Below are positions 1 to 5,641 of a stretch of DNA of 5,702 nucleotides, in pieces. Source of the DNA: an uncultured Actinoplanes sp. (GTDB lineage Bacteria > Actinomycetota > Actinomycetes > Mycobacteriales > Micromonosporaceae); the NCBI GenBank assembly GCA_934667465.1, contig CAKUMG010000436.1:1-5702 (forward strand), read 5' to 3'. The notes under the pieces were generated by a model. That model searched no databases, was not told where the DNA came from, and worked only from the letters and a program-made list of their open reading frames with translations. Position numbers and translations under genes: made by a program. Numbering within the stretch: position 1 is the stretch's first letter; each line of letters opens with the position of its first letter.

Positions 1-247
1 GCGTCCGCCCGACGAACAGCACGTCGTCCTCGCGCGCGTAGTCGACCAGCGCCGCACCGGGCCGGTCGAGCACGGTCACGGAATTGATCTGCACGTCCGG
101 CGGCATCCCGCCCAGCGCATCCGCGAAACACTCCCGAATCAGCTGCCGGGCCGCGTCCCGCCCCCGCACGTACACCGCATCCGTACCGTCGAGATCCCAG
201 GCGCGCACCGCACGCAGCGGCACGCCACGCCGCCGCGCCTCCCGGTC
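1..247 (-). pseudogene. Universal stress protein (UspA-like) C-terminal fragment, partial
   Basis: Translating the minus strand here gives an open frame in which I read REARRRGVPLRAVRAWD, then VYVRGRDAARQLIRECF, then DRPGAALVDYAREDDVLFVG, continuing off the left edge. The 'ARRRGVPLRAVRAWD' block and the late 'PGAALVDYA...D.LFVGRT' block are typical of the C-terminal half of an actinobacterial UspA domain, a small alpha/beta nucleotide-binding fold of stress proteins. The usual upstream part (V-G-V-D-G-S and the helix ending ALR.A..EA) is missing: before the EARRRG block (codons at about 239-247) the frame reads RTKRDRQD, which does not resemble the family. No ATG or GTG occurs in frame between 241 and 290. 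The gene therefore seems cut at about 241-247, where it meets a plus-strand exonuclease-like start. The family call rests on motif memory, and the 3' end lies outside the window. Confidence 0.6.
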
Positions 248-268
248 CTGTCGGTCCCGCTTCGTACG

Positions 269-367
269 GTGTCGGGCGTGGACGTGGTGCAAGGAACCTT
301 CGACGAGCTCGGGCGCCCGCTGGCCGACGTCACCTTCTGCGTGGTCGACCTCGAGACGACCGGCGGC
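269..367 (+). pseudogene. 5' fragment of a DEDDh (DnaQ-like) exonuclease gene fused to the glutamine synthetase frame
   Basis: The first 33 codons encode VVQGTFDELGRPLADVTF followed by CVVDLETTGG. This matches the start of actinobacterial DEDD exonuclease-domain proteins (DNA polymerase III epsilon-like), where the D-x-E of VVDLETTGG is Exo motif I and binds metal (here D27 and E29). In an intact gene the text would continue into an I-T-E-I/V-G-A-V-K segment; here it switches to E-P-V-Y-A-S-P-R-Q-I-L, which belongs to the glutamine synthetase. The switch lies at about 365-374 and keeps the reading frame. No other exonuclease motif follows, so no nuclease function is expected. Confidence 0.6.
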
Positions 368-1390
368 GAGCCCGTGTACGCCTCGCCCCGCCAGATCCTG
401 CAGCGGCAGCTCGACCGGCTCGCCGGGCACGGCCTCACGGCGTACGCGGGAACCGAACTTGAATTCGTCCTTTATCGCGACAGTTATGAGCAGGCGTGGT
501 CGCAGAACTACCGTGACCTGACCCCTGCGAACCAGTACAACGTGGACTATTCGCTGCTCGGGACCGCCCGGGTGGAGCCGCTGCTGCGCCGCATCCGCAA
601 CGAGATGGCCGGCGCGGGACTGGTCCCGGAGAGCGCCAAGGGCGAGTGCAACCTCGGCCAGCACGAGATCGCCTTCCGGTACGCGGACGCGCTGACCGCC
701 GCCGACGGCCACGTCGTCTACAAGAACGGCGCGAAGGAGATCGCCGCCCAGGAGGGCCTGGCGCTGACCTTCATGGCGAAGCCGAACGAGCGCGAGGGCA
801 ACTCGTGTCACATCCACTTCTCCCTGCGCGGCGAGGACGGCCGGTCCGCGATGCTGAGCGACGACGGCCCGGCGCACCTCTCCGTCACGGGGCAGCGGGT
901 GCTGGCCGGGCTGCTCGCCACCATGCGCGAGTTCAGCCTGCTCTTCGCGCCCAACATCAACTCCTACAAGCGCTACCAGCCGGGCTCGTTCGCCCCGACG
1001 GCGCTGCGCTGGGGCGTCGACAACCGCACGTGCGCGCTGCGGATCGCCGGTCACGGCCAGGGGATGCGGGTGGAGAACCGGGTGCCGGGCGGCGACGTGA
1101 ACCCGTACCTGGCGATCGCGGCGCTGGTCGCGGGGGCGCTGCACGGGATCGAGAACGAGCTGACGCTGGAGGACGAATTCCGGGGCAACGCGTACGGCGA
1201 CGCGAGCGCGCCGCGGGTTCCGACGACGCTGCGGGACGCGCACGACCTGTGGGCGGCAGGGCCGGTCGCGGCGGCCGCGTTCGGAGAGGACGTGGTGGCG
1301 CACTACGCGAACATGGCCCGGGTGGAGCTGGCCGCCTTCGACGCCGCGGTCACGGACTGGGAGTTGCGGCGCGGCTTCGAGAGATTGTGA
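269..1390 (+). CDS. Glutamine synthetase family gamma-glutamyl-amine ligase, N-terminally replaced (chimeric)
   Basis: This 373-residue frame carries the glutamine synthetase catalytic domain, which in this subfamily ligates glutamate to an amine (putrescine in PuuA, polyamines or ethanolamine in streptomycete GlnA3/GlnA4) using ATP. Visible motifs are TELEF (62-66), NQYNVDYS (88-95), ECNLGQHEIAF (126-136) with metal ligands E126 and E133, NSCHIHFS (178-185), NSYKRYQPGSFAP (231-243) and the ENRVPGGDVNPY block (269-280). Catalytic-domain similarity starts only near residue 36 (VYASPRQIL). Family members usually have about 450 residues, so roughly 80-110 N-terminal residues are absent, including the beta-grasp domain that completes the active site of the adjacent subunit. 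Residues 5-33 instead match a DEDDh exonuclease N-terminus. The GTG at 269 has no visible ribosome binding site of its own. It lies 68 nt upstream of the aldehyde dehydrogenase on the same strand. As written, the protein is unlikely to be active; an assembly join is the main alternative. The family is clear, but the substrate is not. Confidence 0.87.
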   Translation: MSGVDVVQGTFDELGRPLADVTFCVVDLETTGGEPVYASPRQILQRQLDRLAGHGLTAYAGTELEFVLYRDSYEQAWSQNYRDLTPANQYNVDYSLLGTARVEPLLRRIRNEMAGAGLVPESAKGECNLGQHEIAFRYADALTAADGHVVYKNGAKEIAAQEGLALTFMAKPNEREGNSCHIHFSLRGEDGRSAMLSDDGPAHLSVTGQRVLAGLLATMREFSLLFAPNINSYKRYQPGSFAPTALRWGVDNRTCALRIAGHGQGMRVENRVPGGDVNPYLAIAALVAGALHGIENELTLEDEFRGNAYGDASAPRVPTTLRDAHDLWAAGPVAAAAFGEDVVAHYANMARVELAAFDAAVTDWELRRGFERL

Positions 1391-1449
1391 TGTGAGTGGG
1401 GTTTCTGGCCTACCGCGTCCGGGGTCGGTGACGTGTGATGATCTCGGCG

Positions 1450-1455
1450 GGAGGT
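1450..1455 (+). promoter_or_regulatory. Ribosome binding site of the aldehyde dehydrogenase
   Basis: GGAGGT lies 3 nt before the ATG at 1459. This strong Shine-Dalgarno sequence decides the start in favour of ATG 1459 over the in-frame GTG at 1435 and ATG at 1438, which have none and would add eight residues not typical of the family. Confidence 0.7.
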
Positions 1456-1458
1456 GGC

Positions 1459-2820
1459 ATGGAGAGCTATGACGTGATCGCTCCGGCGACGGGGGCGGTG
1501 CTGACCACCGTACGGCTGAACGGGGTGGCCGAGACGGACGCGGCGATCGAGCGGGCGGCGCGCGCGTTCGAAAGGTGGCGTGCCGTGGCGCCGGGGGACC
1601 GGGCGCGGCTGCTGCGGCGGTTCGCGGCCGTGGTCGACGCGCACGTCGAAGAGCTTGCCGAGCTGGAGGTACGCAACGCGGGCCACACGATCGGCAACGC
1701 GCGCTGGGAGGCGGGCAACGTCCGCGATGTGCTCGACTTCTTCGCGGGCTCGCCCGAGCGGTTGTCCGGGCGGCAGATCCCGGTCGCGGGTGGGCTCGAC
1801 GTGACGTTCCACGAGCCGCTCGGTGTCGTCGGGATCATCGTGCCGTGGAACTTCCCCATGCCGATCGCGGGCTGGGGGTTCGCGCCGGCCCTGGCGGCGG
1901 GCAACACCGTGGTGCTCAAGCCGGCCGAGCTGACGCCGCTGACCGCGCTGCGGCTCGCCGAGCTGGCCCTCGAAGCGGGTCTGCCGGAGGACGTGTTCAC
2001 CGTGCTGCCCGGCCGGGGTGACGTGGTGGGGCAGCGGTTCGTGACCCATCCGGCGGTCCGCAAGGTGTGCTTCACCGGGTCGACGGCCGTGGGCAAGTCG
2101 ATCATGGCGGGCTGCGCCGACCAGGTGAAGCGGGTCACCCTGGAGCTGGGCGGCAAGAGCGCGAACATCGTGTTCGCCGACGCCGACCTGGAGCGCGCCG
2201 CCGCCGCGGCACCCGGCGGGGTCTTCGACAACGCCGGCCAGGACTGCTGTGCGCGCTCGCGGCTGCTCGTGCAGGAGTCCGCATACGACCGCTTCCTCGA
2301 ACTGCTCGAACCGGCCGTCAAGGCGTTCCGGGTGCAGGACCCGGCGCTCGAGACGGCGGAGATGGGCCCGCTGATCTCCGCGGCGCACCGCGAGCGGGTC
2401 GCCTCCTACACCGACGGCGCCGACGTGGCCTTCCGCGGCAGCGCCCCCGACGGCGGCGGCTGGTGGTTCCCGCCGACGGTGCTGCTCGCGGCCTCGCCCG
2501 CCGACCGGCACTGGCGCGAGGAAGTGTTCGGGCCGGTCGTCTCGGTGCTGCCCTTCCGCGACGAGGCGGAGGCGGTCGCGCTCGCCAACGACACCGAGTA
2601 CGGCCTCTCCGGCTCGATCTGGACCCGGGACGTGGGCCGGGCGCTGCGGGTGTCGCGGGCCGTCGACGGCGGCAACCTCAGCGTCAACTCGCACTCGTCG
2701 GTGCGCTACTGGACGCCGTTCGGGGGCATGAAGCAGTCGGGGCTCGGGCGCGAGCTCGGGCCGGACGCGGTGCTGGGATTCACCGACGTCAAGAACGTGT
2801 TCATCTCGACGGAAGAGTGA
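1459..2820 (+). CDS. NAD(P)-dependent aldehyde dehydrogenase, PuuC-like
   Basis: This 453-residue protein is a soluble aldehyde dehydrogenase of the ALDH superfamily, oxidising an aldehyde to the acid with NAD(P)+. It shows the family landmarks in order: PWNFP (129-133) with N131 of the oxyanion hole, the cofactor lysine K154 in VLKPAE, the FTGSTAVG dinucleotide-binding turn (205-212), the general base E229 in LELGGKSAN, the nucleophile C263 in AGQDCCARSR, EEVFGPV (354-360) and PFGGMKQSGLGRELG (420-434). It is somewhat shorter than the usual 475-500 residues because the N-terminus is short, but nothing catalytic is missing. Beside a gamma-glutamyl-amine ligase and gamma-glutamyl hydrolases, its likely substrate is a gamma-glutamylamino-aldehyde, as for PuuC of E. 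coli; that assignment is inferred from context. The SDR gene follows after 11 nt, so the two are probably cotranscribed. A generic betaine- or aminobutyraldehyde-type dehydrogenase cannot be excluded. Confidence 0.94.
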   Translation: MESYDVIAPATGAVLTTVRLNGVAETDAAIERAARAFERWRAVAPGDRARLLRRFAAVVDAHVEELAELEVRNAGHTIGNARWEAGNVRDVLDFFAGSPERLSGRQIPVAGGLDVTFHEPLGVVGIIVPWNFPMPIAGWGFAPALAAGNTVVLKPAELTPLTALRLAELALEAGLPEDVFTVLPGRGDVVGQRFVTHPAVRKVCFTGSTAVGKSIMAGCADQVKRVTLELGGKSANIVFADADLERAAAAAPGGVFDNAGQDCCARSRLLVQESAYDRFLELLEPAVKAFRVQDPALETAEMGPLISAAHRERVASYTDGADVAFRGSAPDGGGWWFPPTVLLAASPADRHWREEVFGPVVSVLPFRDEAEAVALANDTEYGLSGSIWTRDVGRALRVSRAVDGGNLSVNSHSSVRYWTPFGGMKQSGLGRELGPDAVLGFTDVKNVFISTEE

Positions 2821-2831
2821 GGGCCTGCGCA

Positions 2832-3596
2832 GTGGAGCGTTTGCAGGATCGCGTCGCGGTCATCACCGGTGCCGGCAGCGGCATCGGGCTGGCCACCGCC
2901 CGCCGGTTCGCGGCCGAGGGCGCCAGGGTCGTGGCCGTCGACATCTCGGCCGACGCGGGCAAGGCGGCCGCCGACGAGGTGGGCGGCGAGTTCGTGGCGT
3001 GTGACGTCAGCGACGAGGAGCAGGTCCGCGCGCTCTTCGACGGGGTGGCGGAGCGTTACGGGCGGGTCGACATCGCCTTCAACAACGCGGGCATCTCGCC
3101 GCCCGAGGACGACTCGATCCTGACGACCGGCATCGAGGCGTGGGAACGCGTGCTCAGGATCAACACCACGAGCGTGTTCTTCTGCTGCAAATATGCGATC
3201 CCGCACATGCAGCGGCAGGGCAAGGGCTCGATCATCAACACGGCGTCCTTCGTGGCGCTGCTCGGCGCGGCCACCTCGCAGATCGCCTACACCGCCAGCA
3301 AGGGCGGCGTGCTCGCGATGACCCGCGAGCTCGGCGTGCAGTTCGCCCGCGAGGGCATCCGGATCAACGCGCTCTGCCCGGGCCCGGTGGCGACCCCGCT
3401 GCTCATGGAGCTGTTCGCCAAGGACCCCGAGCGCGCGGCCCGCCGCCTGGTGCACGTGCCGATGGGCCGGTTCGCCGAGCCGGAGGAGATCGCCGCCGCG
3501 GTGGCGTTCCTGGCCAGCGACGACGCGTCGTTCATGACCGCGGCACAGTTCGTCGTGGACGGTGGCATCACCGGGGCGTACGTGACACCCCTCTGA
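2832..3596 (+). CDS. Short-chain dehydrogenase/reductase (classical SDR, NAD-type)
   Basis: The 254-residue product is a classical SDR with a single Rossmann fold. It shows TGAGSGIG (12-19), an acidic D37 at the end of the second strand in VVAVDIS, which favours NAD(H) over NADP(H), CDVSDEEQV around 57-65, NNAG (84-87), N111, S139 in INTAS, and Y153-x3-K157 in YTASK, completing the N-S-Y-K tetrad. CPGPVATPL (182-190) and the C-terminal VVDGGITGAY are also standard. The start is GTG 2832, with a GAGGG-type ribosome site ending at 2823, 8 nt upstream. The gene begins 11 nt after the aldehyde dehydrogenase stop, so it is probably in the same operon. Such proteins are often labelled 3-oxoacyl-ACP reductase (FabG-like), but nothing nearby is about fatty acids. 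Here an alcohol dehydrogenase acting on a gamma-glutamylated amino-alcohol, upstream of the aldehyde dehydrogenase, is the more coherent guess. The family is firm and the substrate is inferred. Confidence 0.93.
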   Translation: MERLQDRVAVITGAGSGIGLATARRFAAEGARVVAVDISADAGKAAADEVGGEFVACDVSDEEQVRALFDGVAERYGRVDIAFNNAGISPPEDDSILTTGIEAWERVLRINTTSVFFCCKYAIPHMQRQGKGSIINTASFVALLGAATSQIAYTASKGGVLAMTRELGVQFAREGIRINALCPGPVATPLLMELFAKDPERAARRLVHVPMGRFAEPEEIAAAVAFLASDDASFMTAAQFVVDGGITGAYVTPL

Positions 3597-3605
3597 GGAC
3601 TTTTT

Positions 3606-3656
3606 CGTGCCACCTTTGTTTAGGGGTGGTGATTGGCGGGCACCGATTTTGGCACG
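3606..3656. repeat. Inverted repeat CGTGCCA ... TGGCACG after the SDR gene
   Basis: Two perfect 7-bp arms lie 37 nt apart, the left one 10 nt after the SDR stop codon. A second inverted pair, CCACC/GGTGG, lies inside and partly overlaps the left arm. The loops are long and the T run precedes rather than follows the arms, so a simple intrinsic terminator on the plus strand is not indicated. Operator or mRNA 3'-end structure are possible readings. Confidence 0.3.
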
Positions 3657-3748
3657 CTCCCCTGACGGGAAGCGAAGGAGTCGGATCCCCGCTGGTGGAT
3701 GCTTCGAACGCTGCATCGGTGGGCCGCATCGACTCGGGCGCGGCGTCA

Positions 3749-3760
3749 GCCCAGCTGGGC
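3749..3760. promoter_or_regulatory. Perfect 12-bp palindrome, possible operator
   Basis: GCCCAGCTGGGC is exactly self-complementary. It sits about 60 bp upstream of the proposed -35 box of the first hydrolase gene, a position compatible with an activator or repressor site. In DNA this GC-rich a 12-bp palindrome can also arise by chance. Confidence 0.25.
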
Positions 3761-3789
3761 GGCGCCGCGCGCCCGTGTCTAGGCCGCAT

Positions 3790-3827
3790 CGGGGTTGATC
3801 TCCTGCAGCCCCGCCGGGGTTGATCTC
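3790..3827. repeat. 13-bp direct repeat, 25-bp spacing
   Basis: CGGGGTTGATCTC occurs at 3790-3802 and again at 3815-3827, with the flanking CCGC also shared (3784-3787 and 3811-3814, at slightly different distances). The second copy contains the proposed -35 hexamer TTGATC; the first has no matching -10 at the right distance. The repeat may be a regulator half-site pair or the trace of a short tandem duplication. Confidence 0.5.
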
Positions 3828-3847
3828 TCGCGGAAAGCGGCTAGGTT
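3820..3847 (+). promoter_or_regulatory. Promoter of the first gamma-glutamyl hydrolase (leaderless)
   Basis: A -35-like TTGATC (3820-3825) and a -10-like TAGGTT (3842-3847, fitting TANNNT) are separated by 16 nt, close to the housekeeping sigma-factor optimum. The -10 ends 7 nt before the ATG at 3855, so transcription would begin at or next to the start codon. The GAGG directly touching the ATG is too close to act as a normal ribosome binding site, which supports leaderless translation, common in actinobacteria. Confidence 0.55.
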
Positions 3848-3854
3848 GGCGAGG

Positions 3855-4550
3855 ATGCGTCCCGTCATCGGCATCACCACCTACGTGGAGCCCGCGACCT
3901 GGGGGGTCTGGCACGATCTGCCCACCGCGCTGATCCCGCACGACTACGTCGCCGCCGTGACGGCGGCCGGCGGACGGGCGGTGCTGCTGCCCCCGGACGA
4001 CGTCGACGCCGACGTGCTGCGCGTGCTCGACGGGCTGCTGCTGTCCGGCGGTGCGGATCTCGACCCCGGGCTGTACGGGCGGGAGCCGGAGCCGCTGACC
4101 GTCAGCCGCCCCGAGCGCGACGCCGCCGAGCTGCTGCTGGCCCGGGCCGCGCTCGCGCGCGACCTGCCAGTGCTCGGCGTTTGCCGGGGCATGCAGCTGC
4201 TGGCGGTCGCGGCCGGCGGGTCGCTGCACCAGCACCTGCCGGACGTGCTGGGGCACGAGGGTCACCGGCCGGCGCCCGCGGTGTACGGGCATCAGGAGGT
4301 CGCGTTCGAGCCCGGCAGCCGGATCGCGGCGCTGATGGGCGAGGACCGGGCGGTGCGCTGCTACCACCACCAGGGGGTCGCGGACGCGGGGTCACTCACT
4401 GTCACCGGCCGGACGCCGGACGGCCTCGCGGAGGCGGTCGAGGATCCGGCGAAGATGTTTGCACTGGGCGTGCAGTGGCACCCTGAAGTGGTACGCGACA
4501 AACGCATATTCGGAGCGCTGGTCGCCGCCGCCTCCCACCCGGACGGGTGA
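3855..4550 (+). CDS. Gamma-glutamyl-gamma-aminobutyrate hydrolase family protein (PuuD-like, peptidase C26), copy 1
   Basis: This 231-residue cytoplasmic class I glutamine-amidotransferase-like hydrolase cleaves gamma-glutamyl amide bonds; in the Puu pathway PuuD splits gamma-glutamyl-GABA into glutamate and GABA. It begins MRPVIGITTY, typical of the family, and has the nucleophile elbow GVCRGMQ with C110, the SGGADLDP loop (64-71), GGSLHQHLPD (121-130), YHHQGV (170-175) and the catalytic H209-x-E211 in GVQWHPE. Length is slightly below the 240-255 usual for the family. ATG 3855 is preferred over the in-frame ATG 3795, which would add 20 residues without family resemblance and lie upstream of the proposed promoter. 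It lies 258 nt after the SDR, likely with its own promoter, and 268 nt before a paralogue. Which gamma-glutamyl product it accepts cannot be read from the sequence. Confidence 0.92.
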   Translation: MRPVIGITTYVEPATWGVWHDLPTALIPHDYVAAVTAAGGRAVLLPPDDVDADVLRVLDGLLLSGGADLDPGLYGREPEPLTVSRPERDAAELLLARAALARDLPVLGVCRGMQLLAVAAGGSLHQHLPDVLGHEGHRPAPAVYGHQEVAFEPGSRIAALMGEDRAVRCYHHQGVADAGSLTVTGRTPDGLAEAVEDPAKMFALGVQWHPEVVRDKRIFGALVAAASHPDG

Positions 4551-4635
4551 ACGGGCCCGCGGTGGGGACTATGCGGCGGCCGCCGACGCTTGTCACACGG
4601 CAAAGGGTCGGACCGATCGACTCGCGGAGCGTGAA

Positions 4636-4663
4636 CCGCCGGCGTGACGGCGGGTCCGCGGAC
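4636..4663. terminator. Possible hairpin terminator or attenuator between the hydrolase genes
   Basis: CCGCCG (4636-4641) and CGGCGG (4648-4653) form a perfect 6-bp stem with a 6-nt loop, followed at once by the palindrome GTCCGCGGAC. There is no T run, which is often absent in high-GC actinomycetes. It lies about 85 nt after the first hydrolase stop, rather far for a simple terminator. Confidence 0.25.
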
Positions 4664-4800
4664 CGCGGCGCGGTGCACGCAGCGTCGGCACGCCGGCGCG
4701 ACCGGCCCGGGCGCGACGAGGCGCACAACCATCCCCAGGCCGTCGGCCGGTGCGGGCTAAGAACACGCCCGCGCCCGCCGATGACGAAGTTTTACCGGAC

Positions 4801-4807
4801 GAGGAGG
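4801..4807 (+). promoter_or_regulatory. Ribosome binding site of the second hydrolase
   Basis: GAGGAGG ends 11 nt before ATG 4819 and is the strongest purine-rich stretch nearby. It selects this ATG, where family similarity also begins (MRRPLIGLTAYA), over the in-frame GTG 4750. Confidence 0.55.
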
Positions 4808-4818
4808 AACCCACTCCG

Positions 4819-5568
4819 ATGCGCAGGCCTTTGATCGGACTGACTGCGTACGCGCAGCAGATCCAGTACGGCGGCACCGACCTCATGGCCGGGATGCTGC
4901 CCATGTCCTACGTCAAGGCCGTGCACGCCACCGGTGGCCGCGCGGTGCTGATCACCCCGGACGACCCCGGCACCGACGTGCTCGAATCCCTGGACGGCAT
5001 CGTGTTCGCCGGCGGCGGCGACATCGACCCGGCGCACTGGGGTGCGCCGCGGCACCCGGCGACCGAGACCGACGAGGTCCGCGACGAGTCCGAGCTGCTG
5101 CTCATGCGCGCCGCGCTGGAGGCCGACCTGCCGGTGCTGGGGGTCTGCCGGGGCATGCAGATGATGGCGGTGGCGACCGGCGGCTCCCTGCACCAGCACC
5201 TGCCCGACCTGGTCGGCCACGAGCGGCACCGGGCCGCCGCGGGCACCGACCCGCTCGCGGCGGACGCGTCCGCGTTCGGCCGGCACGACGTCGAGCTGCA
5301 GGAGGGGTCGGTGGCCCGGGCGCTGCTCGGCACGCGGCTGACCGTGAACTCGTTCCACCACCAGGGGGTCGACGACCCGGGGGCGTTCACGGTCAGCGGC
5401 TGGTGCCCCGACGACCGGGTCGCGGAGATCCTCGAGGGCCGCGATCACGCGTTCGCGCTCGGCGTGCAGTGGCACCCGGAGCGTACCGGCGATCTGCGGG
5501 TCTTCAAGGCGCTCGCGGAGGCGGCCGCCCGCCGCTCCGGCCCGGCCCGCACCACCCTGGCGGCCTGA
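4819..5568 (+). CDS. Gamma-glutamyl-gamma-aminobutyrate hydrolase family protein (PuuD-like, peptidase C26), copy 2
   Basis: This 249-residue protein is a paralogue of the hydrolase just upstream and has the same class I amidotransferase-like fold. It shows MRRPLIGLTAY, the GGGDIDP loop (65-71), GVCRGMQ with nucleophile C110, GGSLHQHLPD (121-130), FHHQGVDDPGAF (179-190) and H219-x-E221 in GVQWHPE, so the catalytic triad is complete. The two proteins align without gaps from about residue 30 to 138, then this copy carries about 10 extra residues (141-154, with DPLAADASAFG) between the LHQHLPD block and the HHQGV block, and ends in a longer alanine- and arginine-rich tail. Differences near the active-site rim suggest another gamma-glutamyl substrate rather than simple redundancy. 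The start is ATG 4819, set by a GAGGAGG site. A strong hairpin follows the stop codon. The family is certain; the substrate is unknown. Confidence 0.93.
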   Translation: MRRPLIGLTAYAQQIQYGGTDLMAGMLPMSYVKAVHATGGRAVLITPDDPGTDVLESLDGIVFAGGGDIDPAHWGAPRHPATETDEVRDESELLLMRAALEADLPVLGVCRGMQMMAVATGGSLHQHLPDLVGHERHRAAAGTDPLAADASAFGRHDVELQEGSVARALLGTRLTVNSFHHQGVDDPGAFTVSGWCPDDRVAEILEGRDHAFALGVQWHPERTGDLRVFKALAEAAARRSGPARTTLAA

Positions 5569-5578
5569 CGGCGACCGT

Positions 5579-5605
5579 CCGGCCCGGCCGGTGCCGCCGG
5601 GCCGG
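5579..5605 (+). terminator. GC-rich hairpin after the second hydrolase
   Basis: CCGGCCCGGC (5579-5588) and GCCGGGCCGG (5596-5605) form a perfect 10-bp stem with a 7-nt loop, starting 10 nt after the stop codon at 5566-5568. There is no T run; stems of this kind without a U tail are common as transcript ends in high-GC actinomycetes. It would close the transcription unit before the promoter at 5642. Confidence 0.55.
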
Positions 5606-5641
5606 CGGGCGCCACGCCGCGTCGCCAGGCGCGGACCGGGG

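Larger units (their letters stand above)
3597..3854. other. Intergenic region between the SDR and the first hydrolase, with inverted repeats and a promoter
   Basis: I see no convincing gene in these 258 nt. The left part (3600-3660) is less GC-rich than its surroundings, with a T run at 3601-3605 and a 7-bp inverted repeat CGTGCCA (3606-3612) / TGGCACG (3650-3656) enclosing CCACC (3610-3614) / GGTGG (3625-3629). A perfect 12-bp palindrome lies at 3749-3760. The right part carries a 13-bp direct repeat and a promoter-like sequence. Together these suggest that transcription is interrupted or re-regulated here. Confidence 0.5.
4551..4818. other. Intergenic region between the two hydrolase genes
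   Basis: These 268 nt hold no gene I can support. The frame of the second hydrolase is open back to GTG 4750, but that stretch (PAPADDEVLPDEEEP) is not family-like and the ribosome site lies inside it. Structure seen: a 6-bp hairpin CCGCCG/CGGCGG (4636-4653), immediately followed by a 10-bp palindrome GTCCGCGGAC (4654-4663), and GGCCG-T-CGGCC at 4738-4748. No clear -35/-10 pair was found by eye. The hairpins may end or attenuate the first hydrolase transcript. Confidence 0.4.

Noticed and set aside
84..521. 145-codon plus-strand frame over the left junctions
   Set aside because: Serine- and arginine-rich translation with no motif; overlaps the better supported minus-strand UspA-like fragment and the chimeric glutamine synthetase frame.
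1303..2694. 463-codon minus-strand open frame across the aldehyde dehydrogenase
   Set aside because: It is antisense to a clear ALDH with all catalytic motifs; the translation is low-complexity (many G, R, H, P) and family-less.
2067..2831. N-terminal extension of the SDR frame reaching back into the aldehyde dehydrogenase gene
   Set aside because: The extension is an out-of-frame arginine- and glycine-rich reading of the ALDH gene; family similarity begins at GTG 2832, which has its own ribosome site.
2706..4370. 554-codon minus-strand open frame
   Set aside because: It runs opposite to the SDR and the first hydrolase, spans an intergenic gap, and its arginine-, glycine- and histidine-rich translation resembles no family. 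Long antisense frames are expected in DNA with such high GC.
4750..4818. Earlier GTG start for the second hydrolase
   Set aside because: It would add 23 residues that are not family-like and would place the GAGGAGG site inside the coding region; ATG 4819 aligns with the start of the paralogue.
4547..4834. Small plus-strand frame overlapping the end of the first hydrolase and the gap
   Set aside because: No family resemblance, no clear ribosome binding site, and a composition like random high-GC DNA.
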